Assembly (NCBI GenBank): GCA_002021875.1
Contig: CP018627.1
Location: 9,734,001 to 9,798,000, forward strand
Reading direction: 5' to 3'
Length of the DNA: 64,000 bases
Source: Streptomyces hygroscopicus
GTDB taxonomy: Bacteria; Actinomycetota; Actinomycetes; Streptomycetales; Streptomycetaceae
The notes under the pieces are model-generated. The model saw only the letters and a program-made list of their open reading frames with translations. It was not told the origin of the DNA and made no database searches. Of the stretch, positions 49,881 to 59,661 are shown in pieces. Numbering within the stretch: position 1 is the stretch's first letter; every line of letters begins with the position of its first letter. Position numbers and translations under genes: made by a program.

Positions 49881-51337
49881 TTGTCGGAGTCGACATCGGC
49901 ACCTCGGTCACCAAGGCCCAGCTGATCTCCCGCGACGGCCGGACCACCCCCGCCCATGAGGCCCGCAGCACCGTCTACACCCTGCCCGGACACCGCGTCG
50001 AGCAGGACCTGGACGACGTCGTGGGCACCGTGGAGACCGTCGTACGGGCGGCACTCGCCGACGCCGCGCAACTGGGCGACGAACCGGCCGAGGCCCTGGC
50101 CCTCACCGGGCAGGGCGACGGCCTGTGGTTGCGCGACGCCACGGGCGCCCCCGTCGGCCGCGCGCTGTCCTGGATGGACGGCCGGGCCGCGGACCGGCTC
50201 GACCGGTGGGCCGCCGACGGCACCCTGCACGCCCTGCACCGGCGCACCGGCGTGGGTCTCTTCCCCGGCTCCGCCGCACCCCTGCTGGCGCATCTGGCCG
50301 AGCACGAGCCGGAGCGGCTGGCGGCGGCCCACGTCGCCGGATACTGCGTGGACGCCGTCGTACAGCGGCTGACCGGCGCCGTGACCGTCGATGTCTCCGA
50401 CGCCTCGCAGCCGTTCCTCGACGTCGCCTCCCGTACGTACGACGAGAGGGCGCTCGAGCTGTGCGGGCTGTCCGCACACCGCCGGCTGCTGCCGGATCCG
50501 GCGCCGCCCGGCACCCTGCACCGGCTGCTGCCCGACGCCGCCCGGCGGCTGGGCCTGCCCGCCGGGCTGCCGGTCTCGGCCGGCCCGTTCGACATCCCGG
50601 CCTGCGCCTTCGGCTCGGGAGTCGCCGAACCGGGCGAGGGCAACCTCATCATCGGCACCACCCTCGCCGCCCAGGTCCTCGACACCGAGCCGCGCCCGGC
50701 CATCGCCGAGGACCCGGCCGGGATGCTGCTGGCGACCCCGTACGAGGGCCGCTATCTGCGGGTCATGCCCGCCATGATCGGCACCGCGGGCCTGGACTGG
50801 CTGCTGAAACTGCTCGACGTCAAGATCGAGGCGCTGGACGCGCTGCTCGTCCAGTCCCCGCCCGGCGCCTCGGGCGTCACCGCGCTGCCGTTCCTGTCGG
50901 CCAGCGGCGAGCGCGCACCGTTCGTCGACCCACGGGCCCGTGGCCGCTTGGACGGTCTCTCCCCGCTGACCGGCCGCGCCGACCTGGTACGGGCGCTGTG
51001 CGAGGCCGTCGCCTACTCCGCCCGGCACTGCATGGAAACCCTAGGCGTCACCCGCACCGTCACCGCCTGCGGCGGTGGCGCGCGCTCCGGGGAGTGGGCG
51101 CGCATCTTCGCCGGTGTCCTCGGGGGCGACCTGGAGGTCTGCGACGACGCCGTGGGCATCCGCGGTGCGGCCCAGGTCGCATGGCGCTCCCTGGGCACGC
51201 CGGTCGACCCCGGCGCCTGGCGCGCCCGCCTCCGTACCGTGACCGCCGAGCGCGGGCTGATCGACCACTACGCCGAGGGCTACGCCGCCTACCGCCACGC
51301 CCTCGACATCGCACGCGAAGGCTGGAGCACCCGATGA
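49877..51337 (+). CDS. FGGY-family carbohydrate kinase
   Basis: A 486-residue FGGY sugar kinase: N-terminal ATP/phosphate motif VGVDIGTSVTKAQLISRDG, LTGQGDGLWL, the sugar-binding RALSWMDGRAADR, and C-terminal VTACGGGARSGEWARIFAGV. It resembles xylulokinase-type enzymes; the true sugar or polyol is unknown. Coupled to both neighbours (ATGA at each end), so it is made with them in fixed ratio. Confidence 0.9.
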   Translation: MIVGVDIGTSVTKAQLISRDGRTTPAHEARSTVYTLPGHRVEQDLDDVVGTVETVVRAALADAAQLGDEPAEALALTGQGDGLWLRDATGAPVGRALSWMDGRAADRLDRWAADGTLHALHRRTGVGLFPGSAAPLLAHLAEHEPERLAAAHVAGYCVDAVVQRLTGAVTVDVSDASQPFLDVASRTYDERALELCGLSAHRRLLPDPAPPGTLHRLLPDAARRLGLPAGLPVSAGPFDIPACAFGSGVAEPGEGNLIIGTTLAAQVLDTEPRPAIAEDPAGMLLATPYEGRYLRVMPAMIGTAGLDWLLKLLDVKIEALDALLVQSPPGASGVTALPFLSASGERAPFVDPRARGRLDGLSPLTGRADLVRALCEAVAYSARHCMETLGVTRTVTACGGGARSGEWARIFAGVLGGDLEVCDDAVGIRGAAQVAWRSLGTPVDPGAWRARLRTVTAERGLIDHYAEGYAAYRHALDIAREGWSTR

Positions 51338-53079
51338 CCAGGCTCTTCAACGACCCCGCCCGGTTCACCGACGACATGATCACCGGGTTCGCCGCCGCCC
51401 ACCTGGAACACGTACGGGCCGTACCCGGCGGTGTGGTGCGCGCCCGCCCCACCCGTACGGGGAAGGTGGCCGTTCTCACCGGTGGCGGCTCCGGCCACTA
51501 TCCCGCCTTCTGCGGCGTCGTCGGCCCCGGATTCGCCGACGGTTCGGTCATCGGCGATGTGTTCACCTCCCCGTCGGCCGCCCGCGCCCGCTCGGTCGCC
51601 GAGGCGGCGGAGGCGGGCGGCGGTGTCCTCTTCCTCTTCGGCAACTACGCCGGGGACGTGATGAACTTCGGCCTCGCGGCACGGCAGTTGGCGGACGACG
51701 GCATACCCGCCCGCTGCTTCGCCGTCACCGATGACATCGCCTCCGCGCCCGCCGGCCAGACGACGCGGCGGCGGGGCATCGCGGGCGGCTTCGTCGTCTT
51801 CAAGACCGCGTCGGCGGCGGCCGAGGAAGGCGCCGGTCTGGACGAGGTCGTCCGCGTGGCCGAGCACACCAACGCCCGTACCCGCACGCTCGGAGTGGCC
51901 TTCGACGGCTGCACTCTGCCGGGCTCCGACGCGCCCCTGTTCACCGTTCCCGAGGGACGCCTGGGCCTCGGTCTCGGCATCCACGGCGAACCGGGGGTCA
52001 GCGAGGACACCCTGGGCACCGCCGAGGACCTGGCCCGTGCCCTGGTGACGGGGCTGCTGGCGGACCGGCCCGCGGACACGGACGGCGAGCGGCGGGTCGC
52101 GGTCGTCCTCAACGGCCTCGGCGCCACGAAGTACGAGGAGCTGTACGTGCTGTGGGGCGCCGTGGCCCGGCTGCTGGACGAGGCGGGGCTCACACCCGTA
52201 CGCCCCGAGGTCGGCGAACTCGTCACCAGTCTCGACATGGCCGGTTGTTCCCTCACCCTGAGCTGGCTGGACGACGAGCTGGAACGCCTGTGGCTCGCAC
52301 CGGCCGACACCCCGGCCTTCCGCCGGGGGACACCGCAGAAACCCCCGGTGGCCGCCGCCGCCACACGGCCCGCCGCCGCCCCGCGCCGCCCGGAGCGGTC
52401 CGCCGCCACGGCGTCCGGCGCGGCGGTCGAGGTCGCGGAGCTGGCCGTCCACGCACTGCGCGCCGCCCGCGACGTACTGCACCGGGACGCGGAGGCCCTG
52501 GGCAGGCTGGACGCGGTGGCGGGCGACGGCGATCACGGCCGTGGCATGTGCAAGGGCGTCGATGCGGCACTGGTGGCCGCCGAGAAGGCACACACCGATC
52601 GGCTCGCCCCGGCGGCGGTGCTGGCCGCCGCCGGTGATGCCTGGGCGGCGGAGGCCGGGGGCACCTCGGGTGCGCTGTGGGGCGTGGCGCTGCGCGCCGT
52701 CGGCGCCGCACTGCCGGCCGACCGGGCGCCGGGGAGCGCGGAGCTGGCGTCCGCCGCCACGGCCGCGCTCACCGCCGTCACCTCGCTCGGCGGGGCCGAG
52801 GTGGGCGACAAAACCCTGGTCGACGCTCTCGCGCCGTTCGCCACCGCCTTCGCGACGCGGCTGCGGACCGGAGATCCGGTGGCCGAGGCGTACGCGTCCG
52901 CCGTGGCCGAAGCCCGTACGGCTGCCGAGGACACCGCCGCCCTGCGCCCCCGCCTCGGCCGCGCCCGCCCCCTCGCCGACCGCAGTGTGGGCACCCCCGA
53001 TCCCGGAGCCACCTCACTCGCCGCGGTACTGACCGCGGTGGCCAACCTCCACACGACGACAGGAAGCGATCCCGTATGA
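51334..53079 (+). CDS. Dihydroxyacetone-kinase-family (DhaK-DhaL fusion) kinase
   Basis: A 581-residue ATP-dependent DAK-type kinase. DhaK domain ~1-330: [20 protein letters not shown] and [17 protein letters not shown], whose His binds ketoses covalently. After an Ala/Pro linker, the DhaL domain ~365-581 has [12 protein letters not shown] (Mg-ATP aspartates) and GGTSGALWG. In M. smegmatis, enzymes of this family paired with RpiB-type isomerases phosphorylate erythrulose; the same pairing occurs here. Start ATG 51334 overlaps the FGGY stop. Confidence 0.9.
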   Translation: MTRLFNDPARFTDDMITGFAAAHLEHVRAVPGGVVRARPTRTGKVAVLTGGGSGHYPAFCGVVGPGFADGSVIGDVFTSPSAARARSVAEAAEAGGGVLFLFGNYAGDVMNFGLAARQLADDGIPARCFAVTDDIASAPAGQTTRRRGIAGGFVVFKTASAAAEEGAGLDEVVRVAEHTNARTRTLGVAFDGCTLPGSDAPLFTVPEGRLGLGLGIHGEPGVSEDTLGTAEDLARALVTGLLADRPADTDGERRVAVVLNGLGATKYEELYVLWGAVARLLDEAGLTPVRPEVGELVTSLDMAGCSLTLSWLDDELERLWLAPADTPAFRRGTPQKPPVAAAATRPAAAPRRPERSAATASGAAVEVAELAVHALRAARDVLHRDAEALGRLDAVAGDGDHGRGMCKGVDAALVAAEKAHTDRLAPAAVLAAAGDAWAAEAGGTSGALWGVALRAVGAALPADRAPGSAELASAATAALTAVTSLGGAEVGDKTLVDALAPFATAFATRLRTGDPVAEAYASAVAEARTAAEDTAALRPRLGRARPLADRSVGTPDPGATSLAAVLTAVANLHTTTGSDPV

Positions 53080-53540
53080 CCACCGCGAACGCGTTCCGGA
53101 TCGTCGTCGGCTGTGACGACGCCGGATACGACTACAAGGAAGTCCTCAAGCGGGATCTGCTGGCCGACCCGCGGGTCGCCGAGGTCATCGACGTCGGTGT
53201 GGGCAGCGACGAGCACACCGCCTACCCGCATGTCGCGGTGGAAGCGGCCCGCCGCGTCGCGGAGGGCACCGCCGACCGCGCCCTCCTGGTGTGCGGCACC
53301 GGCCTCGGCGTGGCCATCAGCGCCAACAAGGTCCCCGGCATCCGCGCGGTCACCGCCCACGACAGCTACTCCGTGCGCCGCTCGGTCCTCAGCAACAACG
53401 CCCAGGTGCTCTGCTTCGGCCAGCGCGTCATCGGGCTGGAACTCGCCCGGTCGCTCACCGACGACTGGCTCGCGCAGAGCTTCGACGAGACGTCCCCGTC
53501 GGCGGAGAAGGTTGCCGCGATCCGGAGCTACGAGGGCTGA
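53076..53540 (+). CDS. RpiB-type sugar phosphate isomerase
   Basis: A 154-residue RpiB/LacAB-fold isomerase: [40 protein letters not shown] with the catalytic Cys, and ITAHD-like [20 protein letters not shown]. In tetritol pathways such enzymes convert erythrulose 4-phosphate to erythrose 4-phosphate; ribose 5-phosphate isomerase is the alternative. Coupled to the kinase by ATGA. Last gene of the operon; a long hairpin follows. Confidence 0.9.
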   Translation: MTTANAFRIVVGCDDAGYDYKEVLKRDLLADPRVAEVIDVGVGSDEHTAYPHVAVEAARRVAEGTADRALLVCGTGLGVAISANKVPGIRAVTAHDSYSVRRSVLSNNAQVLCFGQRVIGLELARSLTDDWLAQSFDETSPSAEKVAAIRSYEG

Positions 53541-53565
53541 TCGGGGAGGCAGGACAGAGCGAACA

Positions 53566-53608
53566 ACGTCGGTCTCCATGATCACCATCGGATCGTGGAG
53601 ACCGACGT
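53566..53608. terminator. 18-bp hairpin between convergent operon and GH16 gene
   Basis: 53566-53583 pairs with 53591-53608 (arms begin ACGTCGGTCTCC / GGAGACCGACGT, one G/T mispair), 7-nt loop. It follows the isomerase by 25 bp and precedes the end of the GH16 gene, so it is probably bidirectional. Confidence 0.78.
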
Positions 53609-53628
53609 AGTGGGAGGCCGTGTCGTCG

Positions 53629-54600
53629 TTACTGGCTCACCTTGACGGAGAACCAGTCCACGCTCATCCCCTCACCGGAGGTGGTGTCCGCCGCCGGCGA
53701 GGTGCAGCCGCAGACCTTGTTCGGGTAGGAGCCGCCGACCGCCACGTTGAAGATGGCGAAGAACCCGTGGTCGACCGCCTTCTTCCAGGTCTCGGCGGAC
53801 ACCTGGTTCTGCTTCACCGTGAAGGTTTCCTTGCCGTCGCGGTAGAAGCGCAGTTGCTCGGCGGAGGTGTCGGTGCGGTCCACGATCACGGAGTACGTGT
53901 GGTACTCGGTCTGACAGCCGTCGCACGGCAGCAGGTCACTGGTGATCCCGTCCGGGTCGTGGCACTCACCGGCCCACTCCCCGCAGTGGAAGGTGTTCGA
54001 GTGCTTGCTCAGCCCGTTGACGGCCTCCATGATGTCCAGCTCACCGATGCTCGGCCAGTTGGTGGCGCCGGTCGGACGGGCGTCGGCACCCATGGCCCAG
54101 AAGGCGGGCCAAATTCCGAGCGCCTTCTCCGGGTTGGGCTGCTTGAGCGAGGCACTGATCTCCAACTGCCCACCGGCCGGGGCCTCGAAGTCGGTGCGCT
54201 GGGTCTCCACGCGGCCGGACGTCCACTTCCCGGAACCGTCGCGGATCGGCTTGATCACCATGTGACCCTCGCCGTCGTGGTAGACGTTCTCGGTCGAGTC
54301 CGTGACCGACTCGACCTCCCCGGTGCCCCAGTTCGGGGCGCCGCCCGGGTAGCCGGTGCCGATGTCGTACAGCCAGTCGTTCTTGTTCAGACCGGTGCCC
54401 GCCGCGCCGTCGAAGTCGTCCTGGAAGACGGTGGTCCACTCGGCCGCGGCGGCGGGTTCGCCGGCGGCGGCGGTGTTGGAGGACACGGTCAGAGCCAGCA
54501 GTCCGGTCAGCGGAAGCGACAGGGCGGCCACGAAGGCCAGTACGCGTCGTCGGCGGCGGGGCTTGGCCTCCGCCGTCGTACGTGAGGTGATCCTGAACAT
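53629..54600 (-). CDS. Secreted GH16 beta-glucanase
   Basis: A 323-residue exported GH16 hydrolase. Signal peptide after PRRRRR (VLAFVAALSLPLTGLLALTV, cleavage near AAAGEP). The GH16 catalytic core IGELDIMEAV supplies the nucleophile and acid/base glutamates; WPAFWAMGADARP and FFAIFNVAVGG are family segments. Paired cysteines (FHCGEW, CHDP, PCDGCQ, VCGCTS) suggest disulfides. It probably cuts beta-1,3- or mixed-linkage glucan. The ATG at 54600 lacks a clear ribosome site. Leader 54601-54974 contains GAGCGCTC and no gene I can support. Confidence 0.9.
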   Translation of the reverse strand: MFRITSRTTAEAKPRRRRRVLAFVAALSLPLTGLLALTVSSNTAAAGEPAAAAEWTTVFQDDFDGAAGTGLNKNDWLYDIGTGYPGGAPNWGTGEVESVTDSTENVYHDGEGHMVIKPIRDGSGKWTSGRVETQRTDFEAPAGGQLEISASLKQPNPEKALGIWPAFWAMGADARPTGATNWPSIGELDIMEAVNGLSKHSNTFHCGEWAGECHDPDGITSDLLPCDGCQTEYHTYSVIVDRTDTSAEQLRFYRDGKETFTVKQNQVSAETWKKAVDHGFFAIFNVAVGGSYPNKVCGCTSPAADTTSGEGMSVDWFSVKVSQ

Positions 54601-54741
54601 GTGGGGGGCTGCTTTCGTTCGAAGGAACGTCGGTGACGGGGTGTGCGAGCCCCCGTAGCCCGCTCCTGGCGTGGGGTGTGGTGGAGGCTGGACTACGGGG
54701 ACTCGGGCACAGGGACAGCGCGAGCGCCATCGGGGTCGAGA

Positions 54742-54749
54742 GAGCGCTC
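54742..54749. promoter_or_regulatory. GAGCGCTC box upstream of the GH16 gene
   Basis: A perfect 8-bp palindrome inside GAGAGCGCTCAC, ~142 bp before the GH16 start. It matches the core of CebR-type (cellobiose repressor, TGGGAGCGCTCCCA) operators of Streptomyces, which would fit glucan induction. Confidence 0.45.
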
Positions 54750-54974
54750 ACACAGAACGACTGTCTTGGACCCTGCCCTTGCCGGTCAAGACCCGCGCCG
54801 AGTTCACCAGTTGAACGTATGCCCGTCGCATGGCCGCGACCGCACGGAAGTATCGCTCGCCCCACTTCAGAATTGGAGACATACGCGGGCTGCCCGCACC
54901 CACGCGCGCCAACTCTTGACGGCACCCCAGGGTGGGCCGAATCAGGATGAGGAGGCCCGCCACGGTGTCCCGGA

Positions 54975-55493
54975 CTACTCCGTCCCGGGTTCGAAGTCCT
55001 CCACGAAGTAGCTGTCGTGCCGGATGCGAAACCGCTTGAGTTCCTCGCCGCCGCGCTGTGTCATCTCCGCGACCCGCTCGAAGTACTCCTCGCGGGGGGC
55101 GCCCGGGGCGAAGAGCAGGAGCATGGACATGGGCTCGTCCGCCACGTTCTTGAACGCGTGCAGGCCACCGACCGGTACGTAGAGGAAGTCGCCCTCGCGG
55201 CCCGTGATCCACTTCTCGCCGTTGTAGAGCTCCAGCTTGCCCGAGAGGATGTAGAACGACTCGGACATGGCCTTGTGGAAATGGGTCTTGGGCCCGCCGG
55301 ACCGTGGACCCATCTCCACCTTGTACAGGCCGAATTCGCCACCGGTCGACTCGCTGGTGGCGAGGTAGTGGGTCGAGCCGCCGGGTGAGGAGAGGTCCGG
55401 CGGGGTGCCGGCCGGGCGGAAGGTCGCGTTCACTTCGCCCCTGTCGCCGTGGTAGCGGGGCTCCGGGTACTCCAGGTCTTCCGGGTAGGACAT
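54975..55493 (-). CDS. Cupin-domain protein
   Basis: A 172-residue single-domain cupin. Motif 1 PKTHFHKAMSESFYILSGKL has the metal-binding HxH and Glu; motif 2 is VPVGGLHAFKN. It is a small cytoplasmic metal-binding protein; reaction unknown. ATG 55493 follows GAAAGGAGCAC. Nothing links it to the GH16 gene downstream. Confidence 0.88.
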   Translation of the reverse strand: MSYPEDLEYPEPRYHGDRGEVNATFRPAGTPPDLSSPGGSTHYLATSESTGGEFGLYKVEMGPRSGGPKTHFHKAMSESFYILSGKLELYNGEKWITGREGDFLYVPVGGLHAFKNVADEPMSMLLLFAPGAPREEYFERVAEMTQRGGEELKRFRIRHDSYFVEDFEPGTE

Positions 55494-55612
55494 GATGTGC
55501 TCCTTTCGGCAGGTCTCCACTGGCATGATGGCTCCGCCCCGAGAAGGCGGCATCGGGCTTCCGAATGACCTTGGTGGCCGTTGAACGGGGCCGGAGACCT
55601 AAGTCCGTCTCG

Positions 55613-56611
55613 TCAGTCGGGATCCTGGCCGGAGAGCGCCCCGCGCAGGCGTGCGACCGCGCCGGTGGCGAGTTCGCGGATCACGTCCGCGGCGGGTTCG
55701 ATCCTGGTCACGGCGCCGACCGACTCGCCCGCGTAGAGCGGCATCGCGTCCACCTGCCCGGTCGCGGTCCGGGTCGGGCAGAACGGACTGGACGCCGGGA
55801 CCGGCACGGTGGCACCGGCCAGCACGATCTCGCCCGCCACGTCCGTGTCGAGGCCGCGCACGCGGTCGACGCAGGCCGAGAGGACCCGGTGCGGGGCGTC
55901 GGGCCACATGACCGAGAACTGGGTGGTGAGCACGGTGTCGGCGGCCCTGGCCCGGATCAGGGCCCGCTGATACTCCGGGTGCGCGTCGGCTTCGGTCGTG
56001 GCGACGAACCGGGTCCCGATACGAGCGGCATCGGCGCCGGCCGCGAGGACCGCCGCCACGGATCTCGCGGTGGCGATGCCGCCGGCCGCGACAACCGGGA
56101 TGTCGACCTGCTCCACCACCTCACAGAGCAGCGGCAGCAGGGCCCGGGATCCGCGGACGTGGCCGCCCGCCTCCGCTCCCTGGACGATGACGAAGTCGCA
56201 CCCCGCGTCGGCCGCCTCCCGTGCCTCCGCCACCGAGCCGACCTGCCACGCGGCGAGCGCCCCGCCCGCCTTGGCCCGAACGACCAGCCGCGGGGAGGGG
56301 GTTGCCCAGAAGAACTCGACGACGGACATCCGCTCCGCGGCGATGTCGACGCACGCCTGGTCCTGGAGGACGGGCAGGATGAAATTGACCCCCACCGGAC
56401 GGGTGGTCCGCCGCCGTACGTCCTCCAGCAGCCCGGTGAGGGCCTCCGGTGCCGCCATCGGGAAGGCGACCATGCCGAGGCCGCCGGCCTCCGAGACCGC
56501 GGCCGCGAGGTCCACGCCACTCACCCAGCCCATACCGGCCTGCTGGACGGGCACCGTGCAGCCGACGAGTTCCGTGAAGCGGGTGCGCAGGGCCGGTGGT
56601 GTGGTTGCCAT
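55613..56611 (-). CDS. Nitronate monooxygenase-like flavoprotein
   Basis: A 332-residue TIM-barrel FMN enzyme of the 2-nitropropane dioxygenase/nitronate monooxygenase family: VPVQQAGMGWVSGVDLAAAV, GFILPVLQ-type VGVNFILPVLQ, GAEAGGHVRGSR (FMN phosphate and catalytic His) and VVAAGGIATARSVAAVLAAG. It would oxidise alkyl nitronates; enoyl reductase-like members also exist. ATG 56611 is the family-like start. Monocistronic. Confidence 0.9.
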   Translation of the reverse strand: MATTPPALRTRFTELVGCTVPVQQAGMGWVSGVDLAAAVSEAGGLGMVAFPMAAPEALTGLLEDVRRRTTRPVGVNFILPVLQDQACVDIAAERMSVVEFFWATPSPRLVVRAKAGGALAAWQVGSVAEAREAADAGCDFVIVQGAEAGGHVRGSRALLPLLCEVVEQVDIPVVAAGGIATARSVAAVLAAGADAARIGTRFVATTEADAHPEYQRALIRARAADTVLTTQFSVMWPDAPHRVLSACVDRVRGLDTDVAGEIVLAGATVPVPASSPFCPTRTATGQVDAMPLYAGESVGAVTRIEPAADVIRELATGAVARLRGALSGQDPD

Positions 56612-56747
56612 GGTCCGATGGAACAGTCCCGCCGCCGGACGGGGCGGCTCCGACGCGGCCGCTCCGGCGTACGTCACGCGCAAGGCGTAGCACGGTCGTC
56701 TTCGACTCGTCGTACTGCCCGCACTCGACAACGCGGCCACCGAACCC

Positions 56748-57182
56748 CTACGGCTTGGGGCGATAGCCGGCGATGAGAACACCGGTGGCCGTTGAGGTCG
56801 CGTCGGCGACATCGAAGGTGGTCGGGGCGAAGCCGTCGGTGAACAGGCGGCGTCCGGCGCCCAGGACGAGCGGATGGACGCAGAGCAGGTACTCGTCGAT
56901 GAGGCCGAGCGGGGAGAGCGACTGGATCAACGCGCCGCTGCCCATGATGTGCAGGTCGTTGCCCGGGGTCTGCTTGAGCTCGGCGACCGCTGCGGGGATG
57001 TCGCCGCTGAGCAGTGTGGAGTGGGGCCACGGCAGGGGCTCGGCCAGGGTGTTGGACGCGACGTACTTGGGAGCGTTGTTGAGGGCGTCGCGGAACGGGC
57101 TGTCCTGGGCGTTCCAGTGGCCCAGAACGTCCTGGTAGGTGCGGCGGCCCAGGAGGTACCCGCTGCCGGCGGCCAGCACGGT
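56748..57182 (-). pseudogene. 5'-truncated DHFR/RibD-family reductase
   Basis: The C-terminal 140 residues of a dihydrofolate-reductase-family protein: GYLLGRRTYQDVLGHW, LHIMGSGALIQSLSPLGLID, LVLGAGRRLFTDG. The first ~50 residues with the NADPH-binding start are absent; upstream of 57180 the frame meets a stop and unrelated sequence. The only possible start is a GTG at 57177. Confidence 0.68.
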
Positions 57183-57542
57183 TGAAGGTCGGACTCACCG
57201 CCGCACATCGGGCTGTTCCTCTCGATCTCCTTTTCCATGGTGGGGAGCGTCATCGTCTTCGCCGCCGCGCGCGACACCCGATGGGGCCGGGCAGGCGTGA
57301 TCCTCAGCATCCCCGTGCTCATCATCTTCAGCCCCATCACGACCAAGGCATTCGGCGCACTCCTGCTGCCCGTCGAACCCGAGCTCGGCACCCTGCGGAA
57401 CGTCGGTGTGCTCGACCAGCCGGGCCCGCCCCTGGCCATAAGCTGGACCGTCTGCGCCATCCCGCCGGTCGGGATGCTCGCCTATCTCGCCGTCGGCTGG
57501 CGGCGCAACAGGCCCTCCGAGAAGGTGGCCACACTCATCTGA
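57183..57542 (+). pseudogene. 5'-truncated membrane protein
   Basis: The open frame runs from the junction at ~57183 through IGLFLSISFSMVGSVIVFAA, VILSIPVLIIFSPITTKAFG and ISWTVCAIPPVGMLAYLAVG to a stop at 57540. Three hydrophobic segments and a short charged tail mark it as the C-terminal part of a small multi-pass protein. I do not recognise the family. It begins exactly where the truncated DHFR-type gene begins on the other strand. Confidence 0.55.
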
Positions 57543-57566
57543 TCCTCGCCGGAGCCGGGCCGGTGC

Positions 57567-58220
57567 TCAGGCGGAGGTGGCCGGCGGTTCCGCGACGCCG
57601 ATGAACTTCCCGGCCACCAGCCGGATATGGGCCGACCAGCCCAGCGACGTGAGGTCGGCGGTGAGCGAGGAGGGGTCGTGGAACACCTTCACGATGCGGT
57701 ACCGGCTGCCGTCATCGAGCCGGCGCAGGGCCACCGGGATCGGCCGGCCGGAGAGGACGTCCTCCTCGGCGGCCGCGGCGGGACCGTCATCGATGAAGAC
57801 CGCTTTCCCACCCGGTGCGAGTGCGGAGGCGACGGTGTTCCAGAAGCCGGGCAACCGCGCCGGTGGCACGTGGGAGAGCCAGAAGGCGAAGAACACCGTG
57901 TCGTAGCACCGCGACGGCTGCCACTCGAACAGGTCCGCCTCGACGAACTGGACGGTGGCGGACGCGGTACGCGCACGAGCGAGGGCCAGCACCTCAGCCG
58001 CCGCGTCGACGGCCGTCACCGAACGCGCCCGCGCCGCGAGCAACGAGGTCCACTGCCCTGTCCCGCACGCCAGCTCCAGCACATCCCCGGCAATCGGGAG
58101 GTCATCGACGGCGGTCAGCAACTCCCGCAAGTCCTCGCGCTCCGCATAGGGCCGGTCGTACTCTGCCGCGCCCGCCCTGTAGTAGGCCAGCTGCTCGGTC
58201 AGAAGAGCGTCGTCATCCAC
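57567..58220 (-). CDS. Class I SAM-dependent methyltransferase
   Basis: A 217-residue methyltransferase: motif I DVLELACGTGQWTSLLA, motif II region SVTAVDAAAEVLALAR, motif III FVEADLFEW, then FFAFWLSHVPPARLPGFW. Small-molecule substrate unknown. The GTG at 58220 has GGAGGAACC at good spacing; a longer start at 58277 lacks this. Monocistronic, convergent with the membrane remnant. Confidence 0.88.
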   Translation of the reverse strand: MDDDALLTEQLAYYRAGAAEYDRPYAEREDLRELLTAVDDLPIAGDVLELACGTGQWTSLLAARARSVTAVDAAAEVLALARARTASATVQFVEADLFEWQPSRCYDTVFFAFWLSHVPPARLPGFWNTVASALAPGGKAVFIDDGPAAAAEEDVLSGRPIPVALRRLDDGSRYRIVKVFHDPSSLTADLTSLGWSAHIRLVAGKFIGVAEPPATSA

Positions 58221-58333
58221 TGCGGGTTCCTCCCGGTTCGGCCGGAGCCGAGCACCCTGCTCGGTCGCCACCGGCACCCTCGACCTTCACCTTCGGGCAA
58301 GGTCAAGCGTCAGGCCGGCCGCGGCCCGCGGGA

Positions 58334-59503
58334 TCAGCCGACGAAATCATTGGCCATCAGCTCGAGCCGCCCGGCGAATTCGGTGAGCCCGGCCCGGTCG
58401 ACGTTGCCGAAGCTGACCCGGAACACCTGGCGGTCGTCGGGCAGGAAGGCGGTGCCCGGAATGACGAGCGTGTCGTAGCGGGTGATGAGGTCGCGCACGA
58501 CGTCCTCGGTGCCGCGGTCGGCGAAGGGGTGGCGGACCCAGCCGAAGAACCCTCCGCAGCTCAGCAGCTCGAAACCGCCCGGCCGCCCGGCCAGCACGGT
58601 CTCCAGCCAACGCCGCTTCTCCGTGGCCTCGTTCGCACGCGCACGCCGCCACTCCTGGGCCGAGGTCAGCCCCGCCCAGGCGGCCTCCTGCCCGACGCGC
58701 GGAGGGCAGATCGCCACGCAGTCGAGCAACTTCATCACCTCGCGGTTCAGCTCGGGCGAGGCGACGACCGCGCCCACCCGGTAGCCGGGAATCGCGAGGT
58801 CCTTGGAGAAACTGTGCAGGCTCACCAGGGTCCGCGCCCAGTCCGGGTCGGCGAACAAGTCGTGTGCCGGTCGCACGGTGTCGCGGAACGAGCGGTAGGT
58901 CTCGTCCACGATCAGCGCGATATCGTGCCGCTTCGCCACCACGTAGAAGTCCGCGAGCACATCCGGCGGAATGGTGACGCCGCTCGGGTTGCCCGGAGTG
59001 ACCAGCACGATCGCCCTGGTACGCGGGGTGATGAGCGCTTCGGCGGCTTCCGGGTCGGGCACGAGATCGGGTCCGGGCTCCAGGTATCGCGGCACCACGC
59101 CGTTCATGCGCAGCCACATGTCGTAGTTGAAGTAGTACGGCAGGACTTCGATGACCTCGTCGCCCGGCTCGGTGAGCGCCTGCGCGACCAGGCAGAACGC
59201 CTGGTTGCACCCTGCGGTGACGACCATCTGGTCAGCCCCCACCGGGCTCTGGTAGCCGCGGCTGAGGTCGGCGGCGAAGGCGTCCCGCAGCCGGGGCAGT
59301 CCGGGACTCGGCACGTACGCGGCGCCGTTCGGCTCGTGCGCGACCTTGGCGACGTGCTCGACCATCTCGGGCGCGGGCGGGTAGCTCGGCGCGGCCTGGG
59401 CCAGATCGAGCAGCGCCCGCTCGCCGCTGCGGCCCGCCAGCAGGGCATACGTCGCGCCCATCGGCGAATCGATCTCCTGCACGGTGCGCGGGCTGAGTCG
59501 CAC
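58334..59503 (-). CDS. Class I/II PLP-dependent aminotransferase
   Basis: A 389-residue fold-type I aminotransferase. PLP Lys in HSFSKDLAIPGYRVGA, the Asn/Asp contacts in VLVTPGNPSG and IVDETYRSF, Tyr in PYYFNYDMWLR, and Arg in FRVSFGNV. It transaminates an amino acid or 2-oxo acid; exact substrate unknown. GTG 59503 follows AAGGAG. Monocistronic. Confidence 0.9.
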   Translation of the reverse strand: MRLSPRTVQEIDSPMGATYALLAGRSGERALLDLAQAAPSYPPAPEMVEHVAKVAHEPNGAAYVPSPGLPRLRDAFAADLSRGYQSPVGADQMVVTAGCNQAFCLVAQALTEPGDEVIEVLPYYFNYDMWLRMNGVVPRYLEPGPDLVPDPEAAEALITPRTRAIVLVTPGNPSGVTIPPDVLADFYVVAKRHDIALIVDETYRSFRDTVRPAHDLFADPDWARTLVSLHSFSKDLAIPGYRVGAVVASPELNREVMKLLDCVAICPPRVGQEAAWAGLTSAQEWRRARANEATEKRRWLETVLAGRPGGFELLSCGGFFGWVRHPFADRGTEDVVRDLITRYDTLVIPGTAFLPDDRQVFRVSFGNVDRAGLTEFAGRLELMANDFVG

Positions 59504-59661
59504 GTCGGCGCTCCTTCACGGGTGGCTGGCCGCTGTCGGTTCACCGCGATGCTACCGACCTCCCCCGTGCGTCGGCCGAGCCACGGCAGCGAGGATGCCC
59601 GCGAGGGAGTCGGAGGAAAGCACTCACCACCTGCACAAGCAGGCTTCCGGGGCCGGGCGGG

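Noticed and set aside
54748..54882. A 44-codon minus-strand peptide (starting MSPILKWGERY)
   Set aside because: It has no ribosome site, no homology I recognise and lies in a leader with a regulatory palindrome.
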